A stretch of DNA of 64,000 nucleotides from Halolamina litorea (GTDB lineage Archaea > Halobacteriota > Halobacteria > Halobacteriales > Haloferacaceae), in contig NZ_JANHGR010000001.1 in assembly GCF_026616205.1 (NCBI RefSeq), positions 1,612,001-1,676,000 on the forward strand. Reading direction: 5' to 3'. Of this stretch, positions 43,850 through 52,443 are shown piece after piece; position 1 is the first letter of the stretch; every line of letters begins with the position of its first letter. The position numbers and the translations under genes were made by a program. The notes beneath the pieces are model-generated. The model was not told the origin of the DNA. It did no database searches and was given only the letters and a program-made list of their open reading frames with translations.

Positions 43850-45172
43850 CTACGAAACGCCCTCGCTCGCGGCGAAGGTCTCGTGTTCGCCCTCGTCGAC
43901 CACGGCCCGGAGGTGTTCGGCGACGGCGTATACGTCCTCGTAGCCGACGTACAGCGGCGCCGGACAGATCCGGATCACGTTCGGGGGGCGGTAGTCGACG
44001 ACGACGCCGCGCTCGCGCAGCGCCTGGCTCACCCGGTCGGCGTCGGGATGCTCGACGGCGACGTGGCCGCCACGGCGTTGGCCCTCGGACGGGGTCCCGA
44101 CCCGGTACTCGTAGCCCGCCTCGGCGAGGTCCTCGACGAGCGTCGCGAGCATGTCGGTCAGTTCGAGGGACTTCTCCCGAACCCTGTCGAGGCCCGCCTC
44201 GTCCAGCAGGTCGAGGGAGCCTTCGAGCGGCGCCGCCGAGAGCATCGGCACGGTGCCGACCTGCCACGCGCCCGCCGACTGCTCGGGCGTGTAGGTGAGT
44301 TCCAGGTCGAACTGGCTCTCCTTCTCGTTGCCCCACCAACCGGGCATCGCCGGCGTGAGCCCGTGGTAGCGTTCGTTGACGTACAGCCCCGCGATGGCGC
44401 CCGGGCCGGCGTTGAGGTACTTGTAGGAGCACCAGACCGCGAAGTCGGCGTCGGCGCCGCCGAAGTCGTGTTCGACTGCGCCGACGCTGTGGGCGGCGTC
44501 GAACCCCGCGAGCGCGCCGTGGCCGTGGGCCAGTTCGGTGAGCGCTTCCACGTCGAACAGTTGGCCCGAGCGGTAGAGCACGGTCGGCATGAACAGGATC
44601 CCCACGTCGTCGTCCATCGCCGCCGCGATGTCCTCCTGCTCGATGGTTCGGCCGTCGCGGCTCTCGACCAGCCGCAGGTGTTCGTCGGGGTCGAGGCCGC
44701 GCTGGCGGAACTGCGCGCGGATCGCGTAGTGGTCGGTCGGGAAGTCGAGTTCGTTGGCGACGACGACGTCGCCCGAGGCCTCGACGGGCGACTCCTCGGG
44801 GTCAACGGCGCCGGGGGTGTCGGCGACGTGATCGAGGAACGTCCCGATCAGCGTGTGGATGTTGACCGTCGTGGAGTTGGCGATCACGACCTCTCCGGGG
44901 TCGGCGCCGACGTAGGGCGCCAGCCGGTCCCCGAGGTACTCGGCGTAGTTCCACCAGGGCTGCTCGGCCTCGGTCCAGCCCTCGATCCCGCGGTCGCGCC
45001 ACTCCTCGACGACGCGGTCGAGGGTCCGTTCGGCGTCCTCGGAGACGGGGCCGAGGGAGTTGCCGTCCATGTACAGGTCACTCGAGAGGTCGAAGCGCTC
45101 CCGGAACCCTGAGAGCGCGTCGTCGGCGTCCAGCGCGGCCGCCTCCTCGCGGGAGACGGAGAAGATGCTCAT
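43850..45172 (-). CDS. kynU: Kynureninase
   Basis: The PLP enzyme cleaves kynurenine to anthranilate and alanine. In the 440-residue product the start MSIFSVSREEAAALD is followed by DLYMDGNSLGPVSEDAE and NSTTVNIHTLIGTFL, the PLP region LAGFDAAHSVGAVEHDF, and the Schiff-base lysine motif CSYKYLNAGPGAIAGLYVNERY. The late sequence MLSAAPLEGSLDLLDEAGLDRV is typical of the family. The ATG at 45172 is chosen over an Arg-rich upstream frame. No tryptophan dioxygenase or formamidase lies in the window. Confidence 0.95.
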   Translation of the reverse strand: MSIFSVSREEAAALDADDALSGFRERFDLSSDLYMDGNSLGPVSEDAERTLDRVVEEWRDRGIEGWTEAEQPWWNYAEYLGDRLAPYVGADPGEVVIANSTTVNIHTLIGTFLDHVADTPGAVDPEESPVEASGDVVVANELDFPTDHYAIRAQFRQRGLDPDEHLRLVESRDGRTIEQEDIAAAMDDDVGILFMPTVLYRSGQLFDVEALTELAHGHGALAGFDAAHSVGAVEHDFGGADADFAVWCSYKYLNAGPGAIAGLYVNERYHGLTPAMPGWWGNEKESQFDLELTYTPEQSAGAWQVGTVPMLSAAPLEGSLDLLDEAGLDRVREKSLELTDMLATLVEDLAEAGYEYRVGTPSEGQRRGGHVAVEHPDADRVSQALRERGVVVDYRPPNVIRICPAPLYVGYEDVYAVAEHLRAVVDEGEHETFAASEGVS

Positions 45173-45216
45173 GGATCGGGGTCGGTGCGGCGGGACAAAG
45201 GCGTTGTCACACCGGC

Positions 45217-46236
45217 CTACCCCGACTCGGCGAGCGCGGCGTAGGCGTCCCACGAGGGGTCCCGCGGCGGCTCGGTCCACTCCTCGTCACGGAAGCGAAC
45301 CCCGGTACCCTCGACCACCTCACCCACCTCCGCGACGGGCGTCCCGCGGGCATCGATGGCCCCTCGGACCGCCTCGGCCGCCTCGGGCGGGGCCGCGATG
45401 ACGAGCGTCCCCGAACTGGTGACCGTCCACGGGTCGACGCCCAGCGCGTCACAGACCGCCGCTACGCCGGACCGCATCGGTGCCGCGGACTCGTCGATTT
45501 CGAAGCGGACGCCCGCGCTCTCGGCCATCTCACAGAACGCCCCCAGCAGGCCGCCCTCGGTCGCGTCGTGCATCGCCGACACCTCGCCGGCCTCGGCGGC
45601 CGTGACGGCGTCGCGGACCAGTCTGACCTCGTCGAGGCCCTCGGCGGCATCGGCGACGGTTTCGGGAGAGAGCCCTCGTTCACCCAACTGTTCGGGGTAC
45701 AGCGAGGCGAACAACCCCGCCGTCTCGACGGCCGGCCCCCGCGTGACGAGCAGGCGGTCGCCCGGCCGGGCGCCGTCCGGGCGAACGACCTCGGCTGGGT
45801 CACAGGCCGCCATCGCCGTCGCGGCACCCACCCACGGGAACTCGGCGCCGGGGTAGCGGGCGGTGTGACCAGTGACGATACTGGTGCCGAGCGACTCGCA
45901 CTCCTCGTGGATGCCGGTCCAGAGCGCGTCGAACTGCTCATCAGTCACGGAGTCTGGCAGCGCGAAGGAGATCGCGAGATGGGTCGGAGTGACGCCGGCG
46001 ACGGCCACGTCCGAGAGCGCGACGTGGAGGGCGAACCGGCCTGCGCGCTCGAACCCCAGCGCCGGTAGCACCGAGATGGGGTCGGTGGCCAGCGCCAGCC
46101 CCGTTCCGTCGAGGTCGAGCAAGCCGAAGTCGACGCCGTGGGTCGGCTCCACGGTCACGTCCTCCCGCTCGGCGCCCAGCCGCGGGGCGATGTGGTCGGC
46201 GAAGAACGTCCGGTCGATCTTGCCGCGGTCGGTCAT
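45217..46236 (-). CDS. AIR-synthase-family protein (HypE/ThiL/PurM-like)
   Basis: The 339-residue protein has the N-terminal ATP-binding domain, with THGVDFGLLDLDGTGLALATDPIS and FALHVALSDVAVAGVTPTHLAISFALP. The C-terminal domain has MHDATEGGLLGAFCEMAESAGVRFEID, close to the HypE-type MHDPTRGGL motif. HypE makes the cyanide ligand of hydrogenases, PurM is in purine synthesis and ThiL phosphorylates thiamine phosphate. No hydrogenase genes are here, so the name stays open. It lies just upstream of kynU on the same strand, 44 bases apart. The ATG at 46236 begins MTDRGKIDRTFFADHI. Confidence 0.88.
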   Translation of the reverse strand: MTDRGKIDRTFFADHIAPRLGAEREDVTVEPTHGVDFGLLDLDGTGLALATDPISVLPALGFERAGRFALHVALSDVAVAGVTPTHLAISFALPDSVTDEQFDALWTGIHEECESLGTSIVTGHTARYPGAEFPWVGAATAMAACDPAEVVRPDGARPGDRLLVTRGPAVETAGLFASLYPEQLGERGLSPETVADAAEGLDEVRLVRDAVTAAEAGEVSAMHDATEGGLLGAFCEMAESAGVRFEIDESAAPMRSGVAAVCDALGVDPWTVTSSGTLVIAAPPEAAEAVRGAIDARGTPVAEVGEVVEGTGVRFRDEEWTEPPRDPSWDAYAALAESG

Positions 46237-46427
46237 GCACGAGGCTGCAGCGGGGAGGGACGTATGCTTGCCGACCTGCCGAGACATGCGACCTGCGGCG
46301 ATCCGCCCGACCGACTGCGGTCCCTCGGGCGCCACCGTGTGCCGAGCGTCGAGCCCCGTCGGACACGTTTCCGTTCCCCGAAAGGTGTCTGCCGGAGCCT
46401 TATGTCGATCTGTCGCGTTACTCGCGT

Positions 46428-46610
46428 ATGTCCTCGGGCAAGGGTCCGTACGCGGACTCCCGAACCGTGCAGGAGTCCAACGGCGGCTACATGGTGTCGA
46501 TACCGAAACAGATCGCGGAGCGCTACGACATCGAGAAGGGCGACGAAGTCTGGTGGACCGACGGCGCCGACACCGACCGGCCGACGTTCATCCCCCCCGA
46601 CGAACTGTAG
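46428..46610 (+). CDS. AbrB/SpoVT-type DNA-binding protein, 60 residues
   Basis: The sequence ESNGGYMVSIPKQIAERYDIEKGDEVWW is the swapped-hairpin DNA-binding core of AbrB, MazE and PhoU-linked haloarchaeal proteins. MSSGKGPYADSRTVQ is a short polar leader, and a few residues follow. It probably binds DNA as a dimer. A TATA-like ccttat at 46398-46403 is 25 bases before the ATG. No MazF-like toxin gene follows: the next gene is convergent. It could be a transcription regulator rather than an antitoxin. Confidence 0.86.
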   Translation: MSSGKGPYADSRTVQESNGGYMVSIPKQIAERYDIEKGDEVWWTDGADTDRPTFIPPDEL

Positions 46611-46614
46611 CCGG

Positions 46615-47136
46615 CTAGCCGTCCGTGACGGCTTTCTCGGCCCGCAGCGGCCGCTCGCTCACGAGTCGGCAGTCGAACGCGGGGTGTTCCGCGAAGTGGC
46701 GCACGAGCAGGTGCCGCCGCGAGCCAGTGAGTCCCCGCTCGCCCACGTCTTCGGCGCCGAACTCGCTCGGCAGCGACCGGAACAGGTCTCGGAGTTCCTC
46801 GACGGAGTCGAACACCTGTTCGTTGCCGGGCGTGTCGGCGCTCCGTCGCCCGACGGCGTAGCTCCCGTCGCGCCGGTAGTGACCGACGGTTCTGAACAGT
46901 TCCAGCCGGCGGTCCAGCGCGTCCCCGACGGCCGCGCGCAGCGAGAGCGCCTGCTCGCGGGGGAGCTCGTACCGGTCCCCGTCGATGATCAGTCTGACGG
47001 CGCCGTCAGTCGCTTCGACGGTCAGTGGGGTTCCGTCGGCAGGGGAGAACCCGATCAGGAGGGTGGCTACTCCGCATGGTTGGGGCGACGGCCGGCCGCG
47101 CGAAGAACGTGGCGGGACGTAGCTGTGTGTTGACAC
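46615..47136 (-). CDS. Haloarchaeal protein of unknown function, 173 residues
   Basis: Residues after MSTHSYVPPRSS hold LIGFSPADGTPLTVEATDGAVRLIIDGDRYELPREQALSLRAAVGDALDRR and a second part with HYRRDGSYAVGRRSADTPGNEQVFDSVEELRDLF. No family was recognised. The start is a GTG at 47134-47136, two codons past the stop of the LEA-type gene; the apparent later Val start is a GTA codon and cannot be used. A short pair of strands and helices with no membrane segment suggests a cytoplasmic protein. It probably shares a transcript with the LEA-type gene. Confidence 0.6.
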   Translation of the reverse strand: MSTHSYVPPRSSRGRPSPQPCGVATLLIGFSPADGTPLTVEATDGAVRLIIDGDRYELPREQALSLRAAVGDALDRRLELFRTVGHYRRDGSYAVGRRSADTPGNEQVFDSVEELRDLFRSLPSEFGAEDVGERGLTGSRRHLLVRHFAEHPAFDCRLVSERPLRAEKAVTDG

Positions 47137-47141
47137 ACCAC

Positions 47142-48224
47142 CTACGCAGTCGGCCCGTCGACGGCGAGCAGAGTGTCGGTCTCGGTTGGTGTCGGCGTGG
47201 CGGTGGTCGTGTCGTCGTCGGCTGGAGTCGGTGTCGTGGTGCCGCCGTCGGAACCGCCCGTATCGCCCGCGGACTCCTGCCCGAAGATGTCCGTCTCGAT
47301 GGTCCGCTCGATGCTGTCGAGCGGGATCTCGATGGTGCCGCCGCCGATCGCCGAGAGGTCGACGCGCGCGTAGAACTCGACTTCGAGTCGGGTGGTCTGA
47401 TCGTTCCGGAGGTGGCTCACCCACCACTCGTCGAGGTTCTCGTTTTGGAGGGCCGTCGTCGCCCGGACGGTTTCGAGTTCACCCGGCCGGATCGTGACCG
47501 TGCTGTCGGTGGCGCCGGCGCCCATCGTGACGTTGTTCATTCTGATCTCGTAGCCGATCTCGGAGATGGCGATCGGGGTCGGGTTGGGGTTGTACAGTTC
47601 GAAGGCCGTGTCGATCTCCGTGGTGTCGTTGCTCACCTCTCCCCACGAGCCGCTGGTACTGTTGAGCCAGAGCACCGGACTGGGCGCCGCGGGCTCGTCG
47701 ATATCGATCGGCCGGTCCTCGTCGCTGTTGAAGCCGCCGATGATGTTCGTGTTGACGTTGCGGGTGACCTGTGGGTTGAACTCCCGGCCCAGCAGGTCCG
47801 AGTGGATCGAGGCGTCGATGACCAGCGTGGTGTTCTCGCCGTTCGCAACGTGGCTCGTCCACCACGGCGGGATGCGGTCGTTGCTCATCAGCGTCGTGAC
47901 CGGGATGGTGCTGTTGCCGCTGGCGTTCAGCCCGAGCCCCTCGCGGCCGCCGGTGGCCATCCGGACGCCGTTCATCTCGACGGCGTAGTCGATACTCAGG
48001 CCGCCAAGCCTGACCCCGAAGGGGTTGGGGTTGTTGACCGTGATCTCGGACTCGATCGTCGTCGTGGACTCGTTGACGGGGCCGAACCCGTTGTCGACGC
48101 CGACGACCGAGGGCGCGCCGATGATTCCCAGCGCCCACGCACCGCCAACCGAGACCGATACCACCCCCAGTACCGCGACGACGGCCTTGATCGCCGTCGC
48201 GGTCGCGAGCTTCCCACCGAGCAT
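47142..48224 (-). CDS. Membrane-anchored protein with two LEA type-2 (WHy) domains
   Basis: The 360-residue protein has an N-terminal hydrophobic anchor (residues about 7-40, ending GIIGAPSVVGVDN). Two repeats follow, each with a typical LEA14 core. The first has TIESEITVNNPNPFGVRLGGLSIDYAVEMNGVRM, the second TAFELYNPNPTPIAISEIGYEIRMNNVTMG. Each is followed by the same PWWTSHVANGENTTLVIDASI or EWWVSHLRNDQTTRLEVEFYA element. A Thr/Asp/Pro-rich tail ends the protein. LEA type-2 folds bind hydrophobic or protein partners; the exact role is unknown. It faces outside the cell if the anchor is a signal. Confidence 0.88.
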   Translation of the reverse strand: MLGGKLATATAIKAVVAVLGVVSVSVGGAWALGIIGAPSVVGVDNGFGPVNESTTTIESEITVNNPNPFGVRLGGLSIDYAVEMNGVRMATGGREGLGLNASGNSTIPVTTLMSNDRIPPWWTSHVANGENTTLVIDASIHSDLLGREFNPQVTRNVNTNIIGGFNSDEDRPIDIDEPAAPSPVLWLNSTSGSWGEVSNDTTEIDTAFELYNPNPTPIAISEIGYEIRMNNVTMGAGATDSTVTIRPGELETVRATTALQNENLDEWWVSHLRNDQTTRLEVEFYARVDLSAIGGGTIEIPLDSIERTIETDIFGQESAGDTGGSDGGTTTPTPADDDTTTATPTPTETDTLLAVDGPTA

Positions 48225-48314
48225 ACCTCCCTGTGCACGACGACGGCTCTTAGTGCCATCGGGGTTCGGACCGGAAGCGGGGGCCTCATGGCCTCGGAGG
48301 TGATAGCTACCGAC

Positions 48315-48494
48315 ATGAACGAACGGACGAGAACGATCATCGGGCTGGTGGTGGGCGGTGCCCTCGTCGTCGGGGGGAGCCTCGCGACGGGCTACCTCAC
48401 CGGCCCGCGCTCGCAGCTGATCGCCGGCGCGATCATCGTCGCCGGCTTCGCCGTCGGCTTCCTCGTGCTCGGGGAGTTCGAGTTCCCGGAGTGA
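48315..48494 (+). CDS. Small membrane protein, 59 residues
   Basis: A short leader MNERTRT is followed by two hydrophobic helices, IIGLVVGGALVVGGSLATGYL and LIAGAIIVAGFAVGFLVLGEF. An earlier ATG at 48288 in the same frame would add nine residues. It faces convergently into the P-type ATPase gene, whose stop is at 48495 with no gap. Coding is supported by the clear two-helix pattern. Function is unknown. Confidence 0.65.
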   Translation: MNERTRTIIGLVVGGALVVGGSLATGYLTGPRSQLIAGAIIVAGFAVGFLVLGEFEFPE

Positions 48495-50876
48495 TCAGGC
48501 GACCCGGGTCTCCCGGAACGCGTTGCCGGCGATCAGCCCACAGCACAGCACCGCGGCTGCCATCGTCAGCAGGGGGTTGAGGAGCCCGACGACCGCCAGC
48601 GGGATCGCGGCCGCGTTGTACAGCAGCGCCGCTCGGTCGTTCCAGCGGCGCCGACTGTAGCTCTCCGCCGAGAGGTCGAACGCCGCAGCGACGCCGTCGA
48701 GGTCGTCCTCGACGACGGCGAGGTCCGAGGCCTCCGCGGCCAGCGCCGTCCCGCTCCCCAGCGAGATACCCAGGTCGGCCGCGGCCAGCGCGGGCGCGTC
48801 GTTCGTCCCGTCGCCGACCATCGCCACCGGCCCCTCGGCGCGGAGTCGGCGCACCGCGGCGGACTTCCCGGCGGGAGGCACGCCCGCGAAGACGTGCGTG
48901 ACGTGCGGGCTGTCGGCGAAGCCGGCGGCGGCGGACTCGTCGTCGCCGGTGAGGATCACCACGTCCAGCCCCCGGTTGGCCAGCCGTTCGAGCGTGGCCT
49001 CCCAGTCCGGCCGGGCTTCGTCGCCGACGACGACGACGCCGGCCGGCTCGCCGGTCTCCGGTCCGTCCTCGACGGCATCAGTCGAGCCGACGATGACGGG
49101 GAGGTGCCCCGACTGGCGCGCCTCGGTTGCCCGGTCACGGACTCGGTCGGGGACCGTCCAGCCGCGTTCCCCGAACAGTTCCGGGTTCCCCACCAGCACG
49201 CGCCGCCCGTCCACGACACCTTCGACGCCGGTCGGGTGGCTGGTGAAGGAGTCGACGGTCGGCGCCGTCTCGCCGAACGCGTCGACGAGCGCGGCTGCCG
49301 CAGGGTGGGAGGCACGGCGCTCCAGCGCGGCGGCCGCGGCCAACAGCGCCTCGCTGTCGGCGCCCTCGCCGGTCACGTCGGTGTCGAGGACATCCATCCG
49401 GCCGGTCGTCAGCGTCCCCGTCTTGTCGAAGACGACGGTGTCGACGCCGCGGAGGCGCTCGAACACCGTCTCGTCGAAGACGGCGACGCCGCGGGAGAGC
49501 GCCCGCGAGACGCTCGTCCCCGCCGAGAGCGGCGTCGCGAAGCCCAGCGCCCACGGCGAGGCGGCGATGAACGTCGTCAGGAGTGCGACGATACCGACGG
49601 CAACGCGGCCGCCGCTCAGGACGAGGGCGCCGGCGCCCGCGACCACCGCGACCGCGACCAGCGGCGGCGTGACGCGCTCGGCGATGCGGTTCGCCCGGCG
49701 CTGGCCGCCGTGTGTCGCGCTCTGGAACCCCCAGACGGAGGCAGCGAGGCGGTCGACGCTGCTGCGCACGTCGTCGCCGACGGCGAGGACGGCGGCGCCG
49801 GTCGTGATGACGGAGCCACCGATGAGGTCGTCGCCTGCACGCTTCCGAACCGGCGTCGACTCGCCGGTGACGACGGCCTCGTCGACGGTACACTCACCCT
49901 CCGTGAGCGTCCCGTCCACGGGCACCCGTTCGCCCTCCGGCACGAGCACCCGGTCGCCCGGTTCGAGGTCGGCGACGGGGACCGTCTCGGTCCCCGATTC
50001 GGTCTCCCGCTGGGCGTGTTCGACCCGGGAGACCGTGAGGTCGGTCAGTTCGCTCGCGGCCTCGCGTTTGGCGAGGGACTCGTAGAACGTCGCCCCGGTG
50101 ACGGTGGCGACGCCGACGACCGCGAGGTCGTAGTACGCCCCGGAGACGCCGGCGAAAAAGCCCGGGACGCCGAAGAGGAACGCGGCCATCGCCGTCAGGG
50201 TGACGAGCAAGCCGGTGTTCGGTTTCCGGAGGACGATGGCGATGTAGGCGTCGCGCAACACCGGCGCGCCGGTGACGACGATGATGACGAACGTCAGGAC
50301 GATGAACACCGGCAGTACCGTGGCGATGCCGGCCTCGCCGGCCAGCGGGTCGGCGAAGCCGAGCAGCGCCGCGAGGTGGGACGGGTAGAAGACGACGGCG
50401 TAGGGGATCAACAGGAACGAGGCGAACACCACGCCCGCGGCGTAGCGGTAGCCGAGCGCGCCGTCGACGATGCCGCCGTCGGTGTCGACTGTGGGGCCGG
50501 GTTCGCGGTCGTCGCGGCGGGTCGCGTCGTAGCCGAGGCCGCTGAGGGCTTCGGTGAGACGCTCGGTCGGCGGGTCGCCCGTACAGTCGACTCGGACAGA
50601 CTCGGTGACGTAGCTCGCGTCGGCGTCGACGACGCCGTCGATCCGGCGGGCGACCGTTTCGAGGTACGCCTCGCAGGTGGCCGAGTGCATCCCGTCGACC
50701 GAGAAGTAGACCGCGGTGGTGTCGGCGTCGGCGGCCGGTTCGGGCTCGGCCTCCTGCTCCGGGGGCTCCGGCAGCGTCTCGGCGACCGATCGACAGCCCG
50801 CCGAGCAGAACGCCCCCTCGCGGTGCTCGGGGATCGGGCCGTCACACAGCGCACAGGCTGGCGATCCGTTACTCAC
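48495..50876 (-). CDS. P1B-type heavy-metal ATPase with unusual cysteine loss
   Basis: The 793-residue product is a metal-exporting ATPase. An N-terminal zinc-ribbon-like part has Cys8, Cys11, Cys24 and Cys28 (CALC, FCSAGC). A heavy-metal-associated domain follows with GMHSATCE at 62-69, where the usual GMxCxxC has Ser65. The sixth-helix motif reads ASPWALG, where CPC or SPC is normal. The ATPase core is intact: DKTGTLTTG (phosphorylated Asp), the TGES loop in VVTGESTPVRKRAG, GDGTNDAPAL. The TM7 region YNAAAIPL is present. The GTG at 50876 begins SNGSPACALC; the longer upstream frame is not protein-like. Confidence 0.88.
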   Translation of the reverse strand: MSNGSPACALCDGPIPEHREGAFCSAGCRSVAETLPEPPEQEAEPEPAADADTTAVYFSVDGMHSATCEAYLETVARRIDGVVDADASYVTESVRVDCTGDPPTERLTEALSGLGYDATRRDDREPGPTVDTDGGIVDGALGYRYAAGVVFASFLLIPYAVVFYPSHLAALLGFADPLAGEAGIATVLPVFIVLTFVIIVVTGAPVLRDAYIAIVLRKPNTGLLVTLTAMAAFLFGVPGFFAGVSGAYYDLAVVGVATVTGATFYESLAKREAASELTDLTVSRVEHAQRETESGTETVPVADLEPGDRVLVPEGERVPVDGTLTEGECTVDEAVVTGESTPVRKRAGDDLIGGSVITTGAAVLAVGDDVRSSVDRLAASVWGFQSATHGGQRRANRIAERVTPPLVAVAVVAGAGALVLSGGRVAVGIVALLTTFIAASPWALGFATPLSAGTSVSRALSRGVAVFDETVFERLRGVDTVVFDKTGTLTTGRMDVLDTDVTGEGADSEALLAAAAALERRASHPAAAALVDAFGETAPTVDSFTSHPTGVEGVVDGRRVLVGNPELFGERGWTVPDRVRDRATEARQSGHLPVIVGSTDAVEDGPETGEPAGVVVVGDEARPDWEATLERLANRGLDVVILTGDDESAAAGFADSPHVTHVFAGVPPAGKSAAVRRLRAEGPVAMVGDGTNDAPALAAADLGISLGSGTALAAEASDLAVVEDDLDGVAAAFDLSAESYSRRRWNDRAALLYNAAAIPLAVVGLLNPLLTMAAAVLCCGLIAGNAFRETRVA

Positions 50877-50937
50877 AGTCGTAGGTACCGCTGCGGCGTA
50901 ATGTCGGTTCCGAAGCGCCGCGAAAACCGGGGCGGGC

Positions 50938-52443
50938 TCAGTCGCTCCGGTAGCGCTGCTCGATGACCGTGTCGGGGTCGGTGTACTCCTCGCGGTGGCG
51001 GAGACACCGGCTGGTGCGCCCGTCGCCCACGTCGGCGGCCTCGGGGTGCTCGGTGCTACATACGCTGCCGAACTCGGCGTCCAGCCGGGCTGCAGCACCC
51101 GACTCGTCGCCGGCGCGGGCCATCTCGGCGGCCTCGTAGACCACCGCGGCGGCGTCGTCGGGCATGTTCAGCGCGATGCCGTCGCCGGCCCGCTCGGCGT
51201 CGAACAGTTCGAGCAGGAGTTCGTCGACCGTCGACACGTCCTGGATCCCGAGGCGCTCCTTGAGCTGGTCGAGCAGCCCCTTCTCGGCGTTCGCCCGCGC
51301 GTGGAACACCGAGTAGAGTTGGTCGAGCGCCTCCCAGTGTTCGCCGCTGACGCTGTACTCGTCGGGCCGGATCTTGGCCGGACAGCGCGTCGAGAACCGG
51401 CAGCCGCTCGGCGGGTCCCGTGGGCTGGGGGGTGTCCCGCGGAGCGTGATCCGCTCGCCGGTCTCGACCATCGTGCCGGGGATGGCCGACAGCAGCGACT
51501 CAGTGTAGGGGTGGGCCGGCTCCCGGAACACCTGCTCGGTCGGGCCGAGTTCCATCACGTTGCCGAGGTACATCACCGCCACGCGGTCGGCGATGTGCCG
51601 GACGACGCTGAGGTCGTGGGCGATGAACAGGTAGGTCAGACCCAACTCCTCTTGGAGGTCCTCGAGGAGGTTGATGATCCGGGCCTGGACGGACACGTCG
51701 AGCGCCGAGACCGGTTCGTCGAGGACGAGGAACCGCGGTTCGAGCGCGAGCGCGCGGGCGATTCCCACACGCTGGCTCTGTCCCCCGGAGAACTGGTGGG
51801 GGTAGCGGTAGTAGTGTTCCTCGCGCAGGCCGACCTGTTCGAGCAGTGCCCGAACGCGGTCCTCGCGCATCTCGCTTGCGTGTTTGGTGACCGTGACGGC
51901 GGCGCTCGACTCGTCGAGCTTCACGTCCACGTCGTCGGCCGAGAGCGGTGCACGCTCCCGAACGCTGAGGCTCCCGTCGACGCCGACGGTGAGGTCGGGG
52001 CGTTCGTCGGCCTCGGCGGCGTGGACCCGTGATCCCGAGACTTCCCGGCCGCCGTCGACGGCGACCGCGAGGTCGGGCCAGTCGTGGGCCTCCAGCGGTT
52101 CCCGGATGATCTCGCCGACGGTCATCCGCTCGTTGAGGCTGGCCTCGGGGTCCTGAAACACCATCTGGGCCTCGCTCTGCCACGCCCGAAGCTCCGACCC
52201 GGAGATGCTGGTCACGTCGGTCCCGTCCGAGAGCACCTCGCCCTCGGTGGCGCTCTCGAGGTTCAGGATCGTCCGACCCAGCGTGGTCTTCCCACAGCCG
52301 GACTCGCCGACGAGGCCGACCGTCTCGCCCTCGTCGATCTCGAAGCTCACGCCGTCGACGGCTTTCACGGGGTCGTCGCCGAAGACGCCGCCGTCGTCGT
52401 AGTACTTCTTGAGGTCCTCGACCTTGAGGAACGGCTCGCTCAT
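50938..52443 (-). CDS. oppF: OppF-like ABC ATPase with internal and C-terminal insertions
   Basis: The 501-residue ATPase of a peptide or nickel-type importer has Walker [10 protein letters not shown] at about residue 45, signature FSGGQSQR in the middle, Walker [12 protein letters not shown], and the C-terminal peptide-transporter motif [11 protein letters not shown]. Between the Q-loop region and the signature an insertion of about 75 residues begins after PDLAVAVDG. After RCPAK a further ~100 residues precede the second Cys pair ([15 protein letters not shown]). Usual length is about 330. It overlaps OppD as ATGA, and is the last gene of the importer operon. Confidence 0.93.
   Translation of the reverse strand: MSEPFLKVEDLKKYYDDGGVFGDDPVKAVDGVSFEIDEGETVGLVGESGCGKTTLGRTILNLESATEGEVLSDGTDVTSISGSELRAWQSEAQMVFQDPEASLNERMTVGEIIREPLEAHDWPDLAVAVDGGREVSGSRVHAAEADERPDLTVGVDGSLSVRERAPLSADDVDVKLDESSAAVTVTKHASEMREDRVRALLEQVGLREEHYYRYPHQFSGGQSQRVGIARALALEPRFLVLDEPVSALDVSVQARIINLLEDLQEELGLTYLFIAHDLSVVRHIADRVAVMYLGNVMELGPTEQVFREPAHPYTESLLSAIPGTMVETGERITLRGTPPSPRDPPSGCRFSTRCPAKIRPDEYSVSGEHWEALDQLYSVFHARANAEKGLLDQLKERLGIQDVSTVDELLLELFDAERAGDGIALNMPDDAAAVVYEAAEMARAGDESGAAARLDAEFGSVCSTEHPEAADVGDGRTSRCLRHREEYTDPDTVIEQRYRSD

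Noticed and set aside
48894-50966. 690-residue plus-strand frame opposite the metal ATPase
   Set aside because: It is an antisense shadow of a clear P-type ATPase, with no motif and very high Arg, Gly and Asp content.
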